NCBI RefSeq assembly: GCF_025564065.1
Contig: NZ_JAMGZK010000052.1
Location: 1-64,000, forward strand
Length of the DNA stretch: 64,000 nt
Direction: 5' to 3'
Origin: Silvania hatchlandensis
Lineage (GTDB): Bacteria; Pseudomonadota; Gammaproteobacteria; Enterobacterales; Enterobacteriaceae
A program made the translations under genes and the position numbers. Positions 35,276-44,030 of this stretch are shown in pieces (the stretch's first letter is position 1; each line of letters begins with the position of its first letter). Below the pieces are notes generated by a model. It did no database searches and had not been told where the DNA came from. It saw only the letters and a program-made list of their open reading frames with translations.

Positions 35276-36292
35276 ATGATTGAGTTAGATAAGGTCTGCG
35301 TTGATTTCCAGACCGGACGCGGCCCCGCCACCCGGGCGGTGTCAGACGTCAGCCTGCGCATCGCCGCGGGCGAAATTTTTGGCATTGTCGGCACCAGCGG
35401 CGCAGGCAAGAGCACCCTGCTGCGCACCCTCAATGCGCTCCAGCGTCCGGCGTCGGGGAGTGTGAAGGTCAACGGCGTGGAAATTTCCGCCCTTGAAGGC
35501 GCAAATCTGCGCCAGGCACGCCAGCGTATCGGCATGATTTTTCAACATTTCAACCTAATGCACACCCGCACCGTGGCGCAGAACGTGGCCTTCAGCCTGA
35601 AAGCCGCAGGCTGGGAGCGCAGCAAAATCGCCCCGCGCGTCAGCGAGATCCTCACCCTTGTGGGACTGAGCGATAAAGCCAACCGCTATCCGGTGCAGCT
35701 CAGCGGCGGGCAGAAGCAGCGCGTCGGCATTGCCCGCGCCATTGCCAACCATCCCGACGTGCTGCTCTGCGACGAACCGACCTCGGCGCTGGATCTGGAA
35801 ACCTCCGCCACCATTCTGGCGCTGCTAAAGCAGATCAACGCCCAGATGGGGATCACCATCGTGCTGATCACCCACGAGATGAACGTGATCAAATCGATCT
35901 GCGATCGCGTGGCGGTGATGTCCGGCGGCGAAGTGGTCGAGCTGGGCGAGGTGTTTGATGTCTTTGCTCATCCGCAGCACCCGTTTACCCGGCAGCTGGT
36001 GTCGCACACCCTGAACCTGACTCTACCGGAGCGCCTGCAGCAGCATCTGCCGGGGCAGTTGCTGAAGATCCTGTTTATCGGCGACTCCGCCGAACAGCCG
36101 GTGCTCTCAGAAGTGGCGGTGAAGTTTGGCGTGGCGGTGAATATCCTGCACGGCAAAATCGAGTACATCGGCGAACGTGCGCTGGGCATTCTGGTGGTGC
36201 AACTCACTGCGCCAGACAATCCGCCTGCCGTGGCCGCAGCCGTGGAACATATTCGCAGCCGTACCGCTCAGGTGGAGGTGATCCGTGGATGA
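35276..36292 (+). CDS. MetN-type ABC transporter ATPase (SfbB-like)
   Basis: A 338-residue ATPase: Walker A GTSGAGKST (about 38-46), signature LSGGQKQRVGIARA, Walker B VLLCDEPTSALD, switch His in LITHE, and a C-terminal NIL-type regulatory domain (about 265-338) as in MetN. That domain senses methionine in MetN; whether it does so here is unknown. The ATG at 35276 with GAGG upstream was chosen over an in-frame start 18 codons earlier in the intergenic region. The permease start overlaps its end. Confidence 0.9.
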   Translation: MIELDKVCVDFQTGRGPATRAVSDVSLRIAAGEIFGIVGTSGAGKSTLLRTLNALQRPASGSVKVNGVEISALEGANLRQARQRIGMIFQHFNLMHTRTVAQNVAFSLKAAGWERSKIAPRVSEILTLVGLSDKANRYPVQLSGGQKQRVGIARAIANHPDVLLCDEPTSALDLETSATILALLKQINAQMGITIVLITHEMNVIKSICDRVAVMSGGEVVELGEVFDVFAHPQHPFTRQLVSHTLNLTLPERLQQHLPGQLLKILFIGDSAEQPVLSEVAVKFGVAVNILHGKIEYIGERALGILVVQLTAPDNPPAVAAAVEHIRSRTAQVEVIRG

Positions 36293-36944
36293 TTTACTGC
36301 TCGACCTCAGTCTGGCCTTTAACGAAACCTTCCAGATGCTCGGCATCTCAACGGTGCTGGCGATCCTCGGCGGCCTGCCGCTGGGCTTTCTGATCTTCGT
36401 TACCGACCGCCATCTGTTCTGGCAAAACCGATTTGTTTATCTCATCAGCTCCGTACTGGTGAACATCATCCGCTCGGTGCCGTTTGTGATTTTGCTGGTG
36501 CTGTTGCTGCCGTTAACCCAGTTCCTGCTGGGCAACACCATCGGGCCAATTGCCGCCTCGGTGCCGCTGTCGGTGGCGGCGATAGCGTTCTACGCCCGGC
36601 TGGTGGACAGTGCCCTGCGTGAAGTGGATAAAGGGATTATTGAAGCGGCGGAAGCCTTTGGCGCCAGCCCGATGCGCATTATCTGCACCGTGCTGTTGCC
36701 GGAGGCGAGTGCCGGGCTGCTGCGCGGCCTGACCATCACCCTGGTGAGTCTGATCGGCTATTCGGCGATGGCCGGGATTGTCGGCGGCGGTGGGGTAGGG
36801 GATCTGGCGATCCGCTACGGCTACTACCGCTACGAAACCCAGGTGATGGTAGTGACGGTGATCGCCCTGATTGTGCTGGTGCAAATCGTGCAGGTGCTCG
36901 GCGACTGGCTGGCGAAACGCGCCGATAAGCGCGATCGCCGTTAG
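36285..36944 (+). CDS. MetI-type ABC transporter permease (SfbC-like)
   Basis: A 219-residue permease with five predicted membrane segments and the EAA loop (EAAEAFGASPMRIICTVLLPEA, about 121-142) that docks the ATPase. It starts at GTG inside the last codons of the ATPase gene (8-base overlap), showing tight coupling. The MetI family is methionine/D-methionine; the SfbC assignment rests on gene position. It ends 4 bases before the convergent mnmH stop. Confidence 0.9.
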   Translation: MDDLLLDLSLAFNETFQMLGISTVLAILGGLPLGFLIFVTDRHLFWQNRFVYLISSVLVNIIRSVPFVILLVLLLPLTQFLLGNTIGPIAASVPLSVAAIAFYARLVDSALREVDKGIIEAAEAFGASPMRIICTVLLPEASAGLLRGLTITLVSLIGYSAMAGIVGGGGVGDLAIRYGYYRYETQVMVVTVIALIVLVQIVQVLGDWLAKRADKRDRR

Positions 36945-36948
36945 ATTT

Positions 36949-38019
36949 TCAGGCCGCCAGCCAGGCGGCCACGTCGTTAAACGCGCCCCGATAGACAATG
37001 CTGTCCGCTTTCTTCTCCAGCTGATAACAGTACATCGGGTCGTAATAGTCATTGAGCAGTGGCGCAAGCCAGGCGTAGTGCGCCTCGGTACCGCCTGTGC
37101 GCCGCTGCTCGATGAGCGCGCTGTCCAACAGGGCGGTGAATTGTGCAAAACGCTGCAGCCCCAGGCGACGGCGGATGGCGAACAGGCCGTGGTGCAGGTA
37201 CTCACCATACTCACGCCAGCCCGCCTCTTCGCCACGCGCGCTACGAAACGCCTGCCACATCTGTTCGAAATACTCCTCGCGCAGCCTTTCCAGCCGTACC
37301 TCGAACGGATCGTCAACCACCACCATCGGCGACTGCGCCATGCGCTCGCGCAGGCACGCCGGCAGGTGGTTAGAGCCAATCATCCGGCCTTCGTCTTCCA
37401 GCACCCAGCGGCTGGCGTTCTTCTTTAACAGGTCGGCCGCAAGATGATTTTCAAAGCTCGCCTGCGACAGCTGCGGCGTCAGCGTGCGGCCAAACGACGA
37501 GCCGCGATGGTGCGCCAGCCCTTCCAGATCGACGCCCTCAGGATGGGCTTTCACCAGCAGGGTTTTGCCGCTGCCGGTACAGCCGCCAATCAGCACGGCG
37601 GGTTTCTGCGCCTGCTCGACAGTGGCCTGCATCGCCGCCTGACGCAGCGCCTTATAACCCCCACGGATCAGCGGGTAATCGACTCCAGTCTCTTTTAGCC
37701 ACGCCTGCACGATATGCGACCGTTGCCCACCCCGGGCGCAGCTAATGTAGCCCTGGGGGTGCATCAGGCAGGCCACTTTCCACGCCTCCAGCCGTTGGGC
37801 ACGGGTGTCGCCGTTGACCAGCCGATGGCCGAGCGCCAGCGCAGCGTCTGACCCCTGGCGTTTATAGCAGGTGCCCACGGCGGCGCGTTCGTCGTCATTC
37901 ATTAACGGCAGGTTGATGGCCGCAGGCATCGCGCCCTGAGCAAATTCCACAGGGGCGCGCACGTCGATTAGCGGCGTGTCGGCGGTAAGTATGGCGCGGT
38001 AGTCCGTCCCATCGTTCAT
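36949..38019 (-). CDS. mnmH: tRNA 2-selenouridine synthase MnmH (SelU/YbbB)
   Basis: Geranylates and then selenates 2-thiouridine at the wobble position of certain tRNAs (Lys, Glu, Gln) using selenophosphate. The 356-residue protein has an N-terminal rhodanese domain with the catalytic Cys in CARGGQRS (about 94-101) and a P-loop GGCTGSGKT (about 144-152). It is slightly shorter than the 364-residue E. coli protein. In E. coli this gene has different neighbours on its upstream side; here it is convergent with the MetNIQ-type transporter. Confidence 0.94.
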   Translation of the reverse strand: MNDGTDYRAILTADTPLIDVRAPVEFAQGAMPAAINLPLMNDDERAAVGTCYKRQGSDAALALGHRLVNGDTRAQRLEAWKVACLMHPQGYISCARGGQRSHIVQAWLKETGVDYPLIRGGYKALRQAAMQATVEQAQKPAVLIGGCTGSGKTLLVKAHPEGVDLEGLAHHRGSSFGRTLTPQLSQASFENHLAADLLKKNASRWVLEDEGRMIGSNHLPACLRERMAQSPMVVVDDPFEVRLERLREEYFEQMWQAFRSARGEEAGWREYGEYLHHGLFAIRRRLGLQRFAQFTALLDSALIEQRRTGGTEAHYAWLAPLLNDYYDPMYCYQLEKKADSIVYRGAFNDVAAWLAA

Positions 38020-38054
38020 AAGGATCCCTCATAACAGCGATGGGCTGGATTTTA

Positions 38055-38086
38055 CGCCGGGGAAGGGGAAGGTCAACTCCCCGGCG
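38055..38086 (-). terminator. Hairpin after purEK
   Basis: CGCCGGGGA pairs with TCCCCGGCG around a 14-base loop, 8 bases beyond the purK stop on the minus strand. Only TAAAATCC follows, so it may be a weak terminator or RNA-stabilising stem. Confidence 0.5.
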
Positions 38087-38093
38087 CTGAGGC

Positions 38094-39161
38094 TTAACGG
38101 AGCGTCGACTGCGCCCAGGCAATCCCGCTGGCGTATTCCGCTGGCAGCAGGGAAACGAGGGCCCCGATGGCGGCGCTCAGGCGTGCAACGTCGGTGTCGT
38201 TCAGGTTCAGGTGTCCGACCTTGCGACCCGGACGCACCTCTTTGTCGTACCAGTGCAGATGCACCAGCGGCTGCGACAGCCAGGCGTCATTCAGATCGGT
38301 GCCGATCAGGTTGATCATCACCGACGGGCTGTTGACCACCGGCTGCGGCAGCGGCAGGCCAGTAATGGCGCGCAGATGCAGCTCAAACTGGCTAATGGAC
38401 GCGCCGTTTTGCGTCCAGTGGCCGCTGTTGTGCACGCGCGGTGCCAGCTCGTTGATCAGCAGGCCTTCCGGGGTGACAAAGCACTCCATCGCCATCACGC
38501 CGACATAGCCCAGCTCCTGCATAATGGCCGAGAGCATGCTTTCGGCCTGCGCCTGCTGCCGGGCATCCGCCTGCGGGAAGACCACGCTGGTGCGCAGAAT
38601 ACCGTCCTGATGCAGGTTGTGGGTCAGGGGATAAAACACCGTGCTGCCGTCGTGAGCGCGGGCGCCCACCAGCGACACTTCGCCGCTGAAGTTAATGCCC
38701 TGCTCAACGATGCACTCGCCGTAGCATTCGTCCGGCAGCTGGTCGGTTTCACCGGCACGCAGACGCCACTGTCCGCGCCCGTCGTAGCCACCGACGCGAC
38801 GTTTGACGATCGCCATTTCACCCAGATGCTCAAACACGCTTGCCCACTGGTTTTTTTCGGCCAGGAATTGCCACGGGGCGGTGGCAAGCTTCAGATCGTC
38901 GAACAGCTGCTTTTGCGTCAGACGGTCGGCAATAATCGGGAACACGTCGCGGTTAACGAAGGCGTTATGACGTGCCAGCTCGCGGGTCAGGGCGGTCTCT
39001 GGCCAGCGCTCAATCTCGGCGGTGATCACGCTTTGCTGGAACGGGACGGATTCGGGTTCATCGTCCAGCCCGACTGGCCAGACGGTAATGCCCAGCGGCT
39101 CACCGGCCTGACGCAGCATGCGGCCTAACTGACCGTTACCGAGGACGCAAACCTGCTTCAT
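38094..39161 (-). CDS. purK: N5-carboxyaminoimidazole ribonucleotide synthase
   Basis: ATP-grasp ligase that carboxylates AIR to N5-CAIR with ATP and bicarbonate in purine synthesis. The 355-residue product begins with the nucleotide-fold [16 protein letters not shown] and contains the ATP-grasp segments ([39 protein letters not shown] split over 220-250). Its start overlaps the purE stop by 4 bases. Under PurR control through the operator upstream of purE. Confidence 0.97.
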   Translation of the reverse strand: MKQVCVLGNGQLGRMLRQAGEPLGITVWPVGLDDEPESVPFQQSVITAEIERWPETALTRELARHNAFVNRDVFPIIADRLTQKQLFDDLKLATAPWQFLAEKNQWASVFEHLGEMAIVKRRVGGYDGRGQWRLRAGETDQLPDECYGECIVEQGINFSGEVSLVGARAHDGSTVFYPLTHNLHQDGILRTSVVFPQADARQQAQAESMLSAIMQELGYVGVMAMECFVTPEGLLINELAPRVHNSGHWTQNGASISQFELHLRAITGLPLPQPVVNSPSVMINLIGTDLNDAWLSQPLVHLHWYDKEVRPGRKVGHLNLNDTDVARLSAAIGALVSLLPAEYASGIAWAQSTLR

Positions 39162-39667
39162 GCCGCACCTCGCGGGTCCGGGTTCTCCAGTACTTCGTCG
39201 GTCTGGGCCGCGCGGAACGCGACCAGGCGCTGATGCAGCTCTTGATCGTGAGTCGCCAGAATCTGGGCGGCCAGCAGGGCGGCGTTTGCGGCTCCCGCTT
39301 TACCAATCGCCAGCGTACCTACCGGAATACCGCGCGGCATCTGCACAATAGAGTAAAGGCTGTCGACGCCGCTCAGGGCCGCGCTTTGCACCGGTACGCC
39401 GAGCACTGGCACCAGCGTTTTGGCCGCAATCATGCCTGGCAGATGCGCGGCACCGCCGGCGCCGGCAATAATCACCTGATAGCCGTTCTCTTCTGCGCCT
39501 TCGGCGAAGCTGAACAGTTTATCGGGGGTGCGGTGTGCGGAGACCACTTCAACGTGGTGTGGTACATGCAGGATTTCGAAGATTTCGGTGGCAAACTGCA
39601 TGGTAGCCCAGTCGCTTTTGGACCCCATCACGATGGCGACACGCGCCGGATTATTGCTGGAAGACAT
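39158..39667 (-). CDS. purE: N5-carboxyaminoimidazole ribonucleotide mutase
   Basis: Moves the carboxylate of N5-CAIR to give CAIR, the step after PurK. The 169-residue class I enzyme shows GSKSDWATM (about 15-23), the catalytic SAHRTPD (about 43-49) and [11 protein letters not shown] (about 73-83). The ATG at 39667 matches the E. coli start MSS.NNPARV; a start 9 codons upstream was rejected. First gene of purEK. Confidence 0.97.
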   Translation of the reverse strand: MSSSNNPARVAIVMGSKSDWATMQFATEIFEILHVPHHVEVVSAHRTPDKLFSFAEGAEENGYQVIIAGAGGAAHLPGMIAAKTLVPVLGVPVQSAALSGVDSLYSIVQMPRGIPVGTLAIGKAGAANAALLAAQILATHDQELHQRLVAFRAAQTDEVLENPDPRGAA

Positions 39668-39738
39668 GCGGCTAAAAACTCCTGTGAGGCACAATTCTCG
39701 GCTTTTGAGGTGACAGAGAATAGCACGTTACACAGGTA

Positions 39739-39754
39739 AGGAAAACGGTTGCGC
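39739..39754 (-). promoter_or_regulatory. PurR operator upstream of purE
   Basis: On the minus strand GCGCAACCGTTTTCCT matches the PurR box consensus (ACGCAAACGTTTNCNT) at 13 or more positions and lies about 70 bases before the purE start, as in E. coli. Confidence 0.85.
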
Positions 39755-39790
39755 GGCTAAAACTTCTGCCAAAGTCGGGCTGAAGCGGCA

Positions 39791-39819
39791 ACGAAAAAGA
39801 CCGCCTTTCGGCGGTCTTT
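39791..39819 (-). terminator. Rho-independent terminator after the small exported-protein gene
   Basis: A perfect 10-bp stem (AAAGACCGCC with GGCGGTCTTT) closed by a 4-base loop; the minus strand continues with T residues. It lies 21 bases past the stop of the 62-residue gene and insulates it from purE. Confidence 0.85.
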
Positions 39820-39839
39820 CACAGGATGCTTGACTCTTT

Positions 39840-40028
39840 TTACAGGAGATTGCCTGCGGTCAGGTTCTCTTTGTCGAAGGCATGGTTCACATCGATATGA
39901 TTCTGATGCAGTGCCGTGTCGATATTCGAGCCTGCCTCCTGCGGGGAGACGTGATGCGCTGCAGCCATTGCGCCAGATGACAGTGAGGCGGCCAGCAGCA
40001 GGGCGCTGACGATGCTGATATTTTTCAT
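39840..40028 (-). CDS. Small exported protein of unknown function
   Basis: A 62-residue predicted periplasmic protein: basic start (MKNIS), hydrophobic core and a signal-peptidase site near AMA-AAH (about residues 19-21), leaving roughly 40 residues rich in His, Asn, Asp and Glu. I do not recognise the family. The ATG at 40028 has AAGGA at proper spacing; another in-frame ATG six codons earlier is possible. It lies 70 bases after a DUF1471 gene on the same strand and ends in a clear terminator, so the two probably form an envelope-stress operon (inference). Not present between purE and lpxH in E. coli K-12. Confidence 0.65.
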   Translation of the reverse strand: MKNISIVSALLLAASLSSGAMAAAHHVSPQEAGSNIDTALHQNHIDVNHAFDKENLTAGNLL

Positions 40029-40098
40029 TCTCTTTTCCTTCTTCATCGTATTGTCGCTGTCGCGGGTCTTGTCTCTGGCGGCACGGCAATGGGGCAAA

Positions 40099-40308
40099 TT
40101 ATTTAGTCAGTTCAGCGGTCATGTGTACGCGGTTATCGAACTGAGCGCTGGTGATTTTGTACGCTGCGCCTTCTCTGGCGGCCTGAGCGGCAATTTTGGC
40201 TTCTGCACGGTCAAGGGTGGAGGCGGTGGCGCTGACGCTCTGAGCAAAAGAACCGAAAGAGATCAGAGACAGAGCGGCAACTGCAACGAAAGTTTTGATG
40301 GATTTCAT
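40099..40308 (-). CDS. DUF1471 (YdgH/BhsA/McbA-like) periplasmic protein
   Basis: A 69-residue member of the DUF1471 family of small enterobacterial stress and biofilm proteins. It has a signal peptide of about 22 residues (MKSIKTFVAVAALSLISFGSF start) and the conserved core (ASTLDRAEAKIAAQAAREGA then YKITSAQF). Paralogues BhsA, McbA and YhcN respond to acid, copper, peroxide or biofilm cues; the trigger for this one is unknown. A possible -10 element TATGAT lies upstream on the minus strand (40371-40366). Confidence 0.85.
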   Translation of the reverse strand: MKSIKTFVAVAALSLISFGSFAQSVSATASTLDRAEAKIAAQAAREGAAYKITSAQFDNRVHMTAELTK

Positions 40309-40450
40309 GGTCGTATTCCTTAAGCGATTTTGTTTGGGGTAGGGCGCTGTGCCCTGATGTGAGTCATCATAGGCCGACCGAAGTGTGATTAAAATCAAAA
40401 CAATTTGCGGATTTAATTCAAAAAAATTGAATGAATTTCAGGCGAGGATT

Positions 40451-41173
40451 TCAGAACGGGAAAGCAATCAACTCCACGCCTTCAGGCGTGACCTTAATCA
40501 TCGAGCCTTCGGTGTGCCAGGCGCCTAACACCACGCGGTGAGCGGGCTCGCCGTTGACGGCCAGGTCGTGCACGTCCGGACGATGGGTATGGCCGTGGAT
40601 CAGCCACTGAACCTGATGCTTTTTCATCACGCTGACGACGGCCTGCGGATTGACGTCCATGATGGTCATCGATTTGCTGCTGTTGGCGGCTTTGCTGCCG
40701 GCGCGCATTTTCGCCGCAATTCGGCTGCGGATAAACAGCGGCAGGGCGAGAAACAGGGTCTGAATCCAGGGGGTGTGCACTTTGGCGCGAAACGCCAGAT
40801 AGCCGGTATCGTCGGTGCAGAGCGTGTCGCCATGCATGATCAACATCCTGCGACCGTGCAGGTCAAGAACGGTCTCTTCAGCCAGCAGGGTCATGCCGCA
40901 ATCGCGGGCGTAGCGCTTGCCGAGCAGAAAATCGCGATTACCGTGGATAAAGAAGCAGGGGACGCCGGAGTCGACCAGTGTTTTAAGCGCACTCGCTATC
41001 TCGCGGTGCAGCGGGTTCGGGTCTTCGTCGCCAATCCAGGCCTCGAACAGATCCCCCAGGATGTAAAGCGCATCGGCGTGCCGGGCTTCACCCTGTAAAA
41101 AACGCAGAAAACCGGCGGTGATCGCCGGTTCTTCTGTTTGCAGATGCAGATCTGCAATAAAGAGTGTCGCCAC
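40451..41173 (-). CDS. lpxH: UDP-2,3-diacylglucosamine diphosphatase LpxH
   Basis: Fourth enzyme of lipid A synthesis: splits UDP-2,3-diacylglucosamine to lipid X and UMP at the inner membrane. The 240-residue calcineurin-like metallophosphatase has ADLHL (about 7-11), GDLFEAW (about 40-46), HGNRDF (about 78-83), HGDTLC (about 114-119) and HGHTHRP (about 195-201) as its metal-binding set. Start is GTG, 3 bases after the ppiB stop, as in E. coli; an in-frame TTG just before was rejected. Confidence 0.96.
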   Translation of the reverse strand: MATLFIADLHLQTEEPAITAGFLRFLQGEARHADALYILGDLFEAWIGDEDPNPLHREIASALKTLVDSGVPCFFIHGNRDFLLGKRYARDCGMTLLAEETVLDLHGRRMLIMHGDTLCTDDTGYLAFRAKVHTPWIQTLFLALPLFIRSRIAAKMRAGSKAANSSKSMTIMDVNPQAVVSVMKKHQVQWLIHGHTHRPDVHDLAVNGEPAHRVVLGAWHTEGSMIKVTPEGVELIAFPF

Positions 41174-41176
41174 CAA

Positions 41177-41671
41177 TTATTCGCTGACGGTCACGCTTGT
41201 GATCACAACGTCTTCTTTAGGAACGTCCTGATGCATACCGCTGCGGCCAGTGGACACGCCTTTGATCTTCTCGACCACGTCCATACCGTCAGTCACTTCT
41301 GCAAATACGCAGTAGCCCCAACCCTGCAGGTTTTCACCGGAGAAGTTCAGGAAGTCGTTATCAGCCACGTTGATGAAGAACTGGGCCGTTGCTGAGTGTG
41401 GTGCCTGAGTACGGGCCATTGCCAGCGTACCACGGGTGTTTTTCAGACCGTTGTTCGCTTCGTTTTTGATAGCCTCTTTGGTCTCTTTCTGGTTCATACC
41501 AGGTTCAAAACCGCCGCCCTGGATCATAAAGCCGTTAATGACGCGGTGGAAGATGGTGTTGTCGTAGAAACCTTCGCGGCAGTAGTCCAGGAAGTTTTTA
41601 ACTGTTTCAGGCGCTTTATCATCAAAAGTGCTGATGACGATATCGCCATGATTAGTGTGGAAAGTAACCAT
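41177..41671 (-). CDS. ppiB: Cytoplasmic peptidyl-prolyl isomerase B (cyclophilin)
   Basis: A 164-residue cyclophilin speeding proline isomerisation in cytosolic proteins. Active-site motif [13 protein letters not shown] (about 42-54) and the substrate groove segment [10 protein letters not shown] are intact. The ATG at 41671 gives [10 protein letters not shown]; an upstream in-frame start runs into the divergent control region. It is the first gene of ppiB-lpxH and is divergent from cysS, with an ERIC element between. Confidence 0.97.
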   Translation of the reverse strand: MVTFHTNHGDIVISTFDDKAPETVKNFLDYCREGFYDNTIFHRVINGFMIQGGGFEPGMNQKETKEAIKNEANNGLKNTRGTLAMARTQAPHSATAQFFINVADNDFLNFSGENLQGWGYCVFAEVTDGMDVVEKIKGVSTGRSGMHQDVPKEDVVITSVTVSE

Positions 41672-41798
41672 TTTTGCATCCTGTTCCGTTATAGTGGTGC
41701 TTCGACCCCGTGGAGGGGCCACAATAAGCGCTTGTTATAGCATAACCGCCCGGTGCGATCACCTTGCATTACGTGCTGATTCCGGTTTGAATTACGGG

Positions 41799-41926
41799 TA
41801 TACGCTTCATCCTTTAAGTTGCCTCATCGTTGGCTGCGTTCAGAAACCCCGGTCACATAGTTATCTATGCTCCCGGGGATTTCTTCTCTTGCCGCCTTGA
41901 TGCAACTCAAATGATTTTGCGTGTAG
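41799..41926. repeat. ERIC element (full length)
   Basis: An approximately 128-bp imperfect palindrome matching the enterobacterial repetitive intergenic consensus. It has the end block TATACGCTTCATCC, AGTTGC, GTTGGCTGCGTTC, the core ACCCCGGTCAC...CTATGCTCCCGGGGAT, then TTGCCGCCTTGATGCAACTC and a terminal TTTTGCGTGTA. The CCCCGG and CCCGGGG arms form the central hairpin. It fills most of the ppiB-cysS gap, so it would be transcribed into a leader or flank the cysS promoter; a -10-like TAGAAT (41924-41929) overlaps its right edge. Confidence 0.9.
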
Positions 41927-41969
41927 AATACGCCGTTTTCGCCCACACACGTCTCACATGGAATCTTCG

Positions 41970-43355
41970 ATGTTAAAAATCTTCAACACACTGACGCGCC
42001 AAAAAGAGGAATTCAAACCTATTCATGCCGGGGAAGTCGGCATGTACGTGTGTGGTATTACCGTTTACGATCTCTGTCATATCGGCCATGGGCGTACATT
42101 TGTCTCGTTTGATGTGGTCTCCCGCTATTTGCGTTTCCTCGGGTACAACCTTAAGTATGTACGCAATATCACCGATATCGACGACAAAATTATCAAGCGC
42201 GCGAATGAAAACGGCGAAAACTTCGTCGATTTAGTTGACCGCATGATCGCCGAAATGCACAGCGATTTTGACGCGCTGAACATTCTGCGCCCGGACCTGG
42301 AGCCGCGTGCGACGCACCACATCCCGGAAATCATTGAAATCACCGAGCAGCTGATCGCCAAAGGCCACGCCTACGTGGCAGACAACGGCGACGTGATGTT
42401 TGACGTGCCGACCGATCCGCATTACGGTCAGCTCTCCCGTCAGGATCTGGATCAGCTGCAGGCCGGCGCCCGTGTGGATGTGGTGGACGTAAAGCGCAAC
42501 CCGATGGACTTCGTGCTGTGGAAGATGTCGAAAGCCGGTGAACCGAGCTGGCCGTCGCCATGGGGCGAAGGGCGTCCGGGTTGGCACATCGAATGTTCGG
42601 CCATGAACTGCAAACAGCTGGGTAACCACTTCGATATCCACGGCGGCGGTTCAGATCTGATGTTCCCGCACCATGAAAACGAAATCGCCCAGTCCACCTG
42701 TGCGCACGACGGCGAATATGTGAACGTCTGGATGCACTCCGGGATGGTGATGATTGACCGCGAAAAGATGTCGAAATCGCTGGGCAACTTCTTTACCGTG
42801 CGCGATGTGCTGAAATACTACGACGCTGAAACCATCCGCTACTTCCTGATGTCCGGGCACTATCGCAGCCAGCTGAACTACAGCGAAGAGAACCTCAAGC
42901 AGGCGCGTTCCGCCCTGGAGCGCCTGTACACCGCCCTGCGCGGCACGGATAAATCCGTACCGGCTGCGGGGGGGGACGCGTTTGAAGCCCGCTTTATCGA
43001 GGCGATGAACGACGATTTCAACACCCCGGAAGCGTATTCCGCGCTGTTCGATATGGCGCGTGAAGTGAACCGTCTGAAGGGTGAAGACATGGCCGCTGCT
43101 AACGCGCTGGCTTCGCACATGCGTAAACTGTCCGGCGTGCTGGGCCTGCTGGAGCAGGAGCCGGAAACCTTCCTGCAGAGCGGTGCGCAGGCGGACGACG
43201 GTGAAGTGGCAGAGATTGAAGCATTGATTAAAGCGCGTCTGGATGCGCGTCAGGCGAAAGACTGGGCCGCAGCCGATGCCGCGCGTAATCGTCTCACCGA
43301 GATGGGCATTATCCTGGAAGATGGCCCACAGGGCACTACCTGGCGCCGTAAGTAA
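41970..43355 (+). CDS. cysS: Cysteinyl-tRNA synthetase
   Basis: Charges tRNA-Cys. The 461-residue class I synthetase has the HIGH-type motif (HIGHGRTF, about 36-43) and KMSKS (about 266-270). The zinc ligands include the first Cys near residue 28 (YVCGITVYD), IECSAMN and MFPHHENE. The ATG at 41970 gives the E. coli start MLKIFNTL; the in-frame ATG 4 codons earlier is less likely. It is divergent from ppiB and followed by a palindromic repeat and a terminator. Confidence 0.98.
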   Translation: MLKIFNTLTRQKEEFKPIHAGEVGMYVCGITVYDLCHIGHGRTFVSFDVVSRYLRFLGYNLKYVRNITDIDDKIIKRANENGENFVDLVDRMIAEMHSDFDALNILRPDLEPRATHHIPEIIEITEQLIAKGHAYVADNGDVMFDVPTDPHYGQLSRQDLDQLQAGARVDVVDVKRNPMDFVLWKMSKAGEPSWPSPWGEGRPGWHIECSAMNCKQLGNHFDIHGGGSDLMFPHHENEIAQSTCAHDGEYVNVWMHSGMVMIDREKMSKSLGNFFTVRDVLKYYDAETIRYFLMSGHYRSQLNYSEENLKQARSALERLYTALRGTDKSVPAAGGDAFEARFIEAMNDDFNTPEAYSALFDMAREVNRLKGEDMAAANALASHMRKLSGVLGLLEQEPETFLQSGAQADDGEVAEIEALIKARLDARQAKDWAAADAARNRLTEMGIILEDGPQGTTWRRK

Positions 43356-43373
43356 TTCTGGTGCGCTCTGCTG

Positions 43374-43395
43374 CCCTCTCCCCCGTGGTAGAGGG
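43374..43395. repeat. Degenerate CCCTCTCC palindromic repeat
   Basis: CCCTCTCC (43374-43381) and a TAGAGGG arm (43389-43395) around a short spacer. A decayed, inner-arm-only copy of the family, just after the cysS stop. Confidence 0.55.
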
Positions 43396-43406
43396 TGCAA
43401 ACACTA

Positions 43407-43432
43407 AAAACGGCAACTTGCGTTGCCGTTTT
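43407..43432. terminator. Bidirectional terminator between cysS and ybcI
   Basis: AAAACGGCAAC pairs perfectly with GTTGCCGTTTT (11 bp) around TTGC, with T-rich sequence on the plus side (TTTTGCTTTT) and A-rich sequence on the other. It serves the convergent cysS and ybcI genes. Confidence 0.85.
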
Positions 43433-43436
43433 GCTT

Positions 43437-43958
43437 TTATCTCCGCTTCCACCACAACATCCCCATTACGATAACCCCCGGCAGCCATACCCACAGCAGT
43501 TCTGAGATAATCACCTGATGCCCGTAAGGCGTCATGTAGCGCGACAGGGCAAACGGGGCAACCTTGATCACCTGCCACGGCGCAAAGAAGCGTTCATCCG
43601 ACCATGGCCATAGCCAGCCTACCCCTTTCCCGCCCGTCGTCACCGAATCCAGCAGGCTGTGCGACAGCAGCGAAACCGTTAAGAACAGCCAGCAGCGTAT
43701 CAGCCCGGTCCTGAACCATCGTCGGCCCGCCAGTACGCACAATACCGGCACCACAAAGGCGAACAGCAGTGAGTGGGTAAAACCGCGATGACCAAAAATA
43801 TTGCCGTAGGCGATGCCAAACTTAAAGGCCAGGACGTCGGCATCCGGCAGCATGGCAAGGACGATCCCGGCAAACAGCAGGCGCGGAGGAATAACGCGGG
43901 TGCCCAGGCCTAAGCCCAGGCAAAGCGGAACAGCGGCGTGGGTGATAATGGTAGGCAT
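43437..43958 (-). CDS. ybcI: YbcI, DUF457 membrane-bound metal-dependent hydrolase-like protein
   Basis: A 173-residue inner-membrane protein of the DUF457/YdjM family with about four membrane segments. It has conserved His/Asp motifs HAAVPL (about 7-12), LPDAD (about 37-41), HRGFTHS (about 57-63) and HSLLDS (about 99-104), suggestive of a bound metal. Function unknown. The ATG at 43958 matches E. coli; upstream in-frame codons were rejected. In E. coli its neighbour is ybcJ; here a regulator and a PTS gene lie between. Confidence 0.92.
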   Translation of the reverse strand: MPTIITHAAVPLCLGLGLGTRVIPPRLLFAGIVLAMLPDADVLAFKFGIAYGNIFGHRGFTHSLLFAFVVPVLCVLAGRRWFRTGLIRCWLFLTVSLLSHSLLDSVTTGGKGVGWLWPWSDERFFAPWQVIKVAPFALSRYMTPYGHQVIISELLWVWLPGVIVMGMLWWKRR

Positions 43959-44030
43959 AGCAGTTATCCATGGCAAATCATGGAAATATAGCAGAGCCTG
44001 ATCGGGCTCTGCGTCGGGCACAAATCTGAA

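Noticed and set aside
38211..39128. 305-codon plus-strand frame opposite purK
   Set aside because: Complement artefact; rich in His/Gln/Arg, with no domain, RBS or conserved start.
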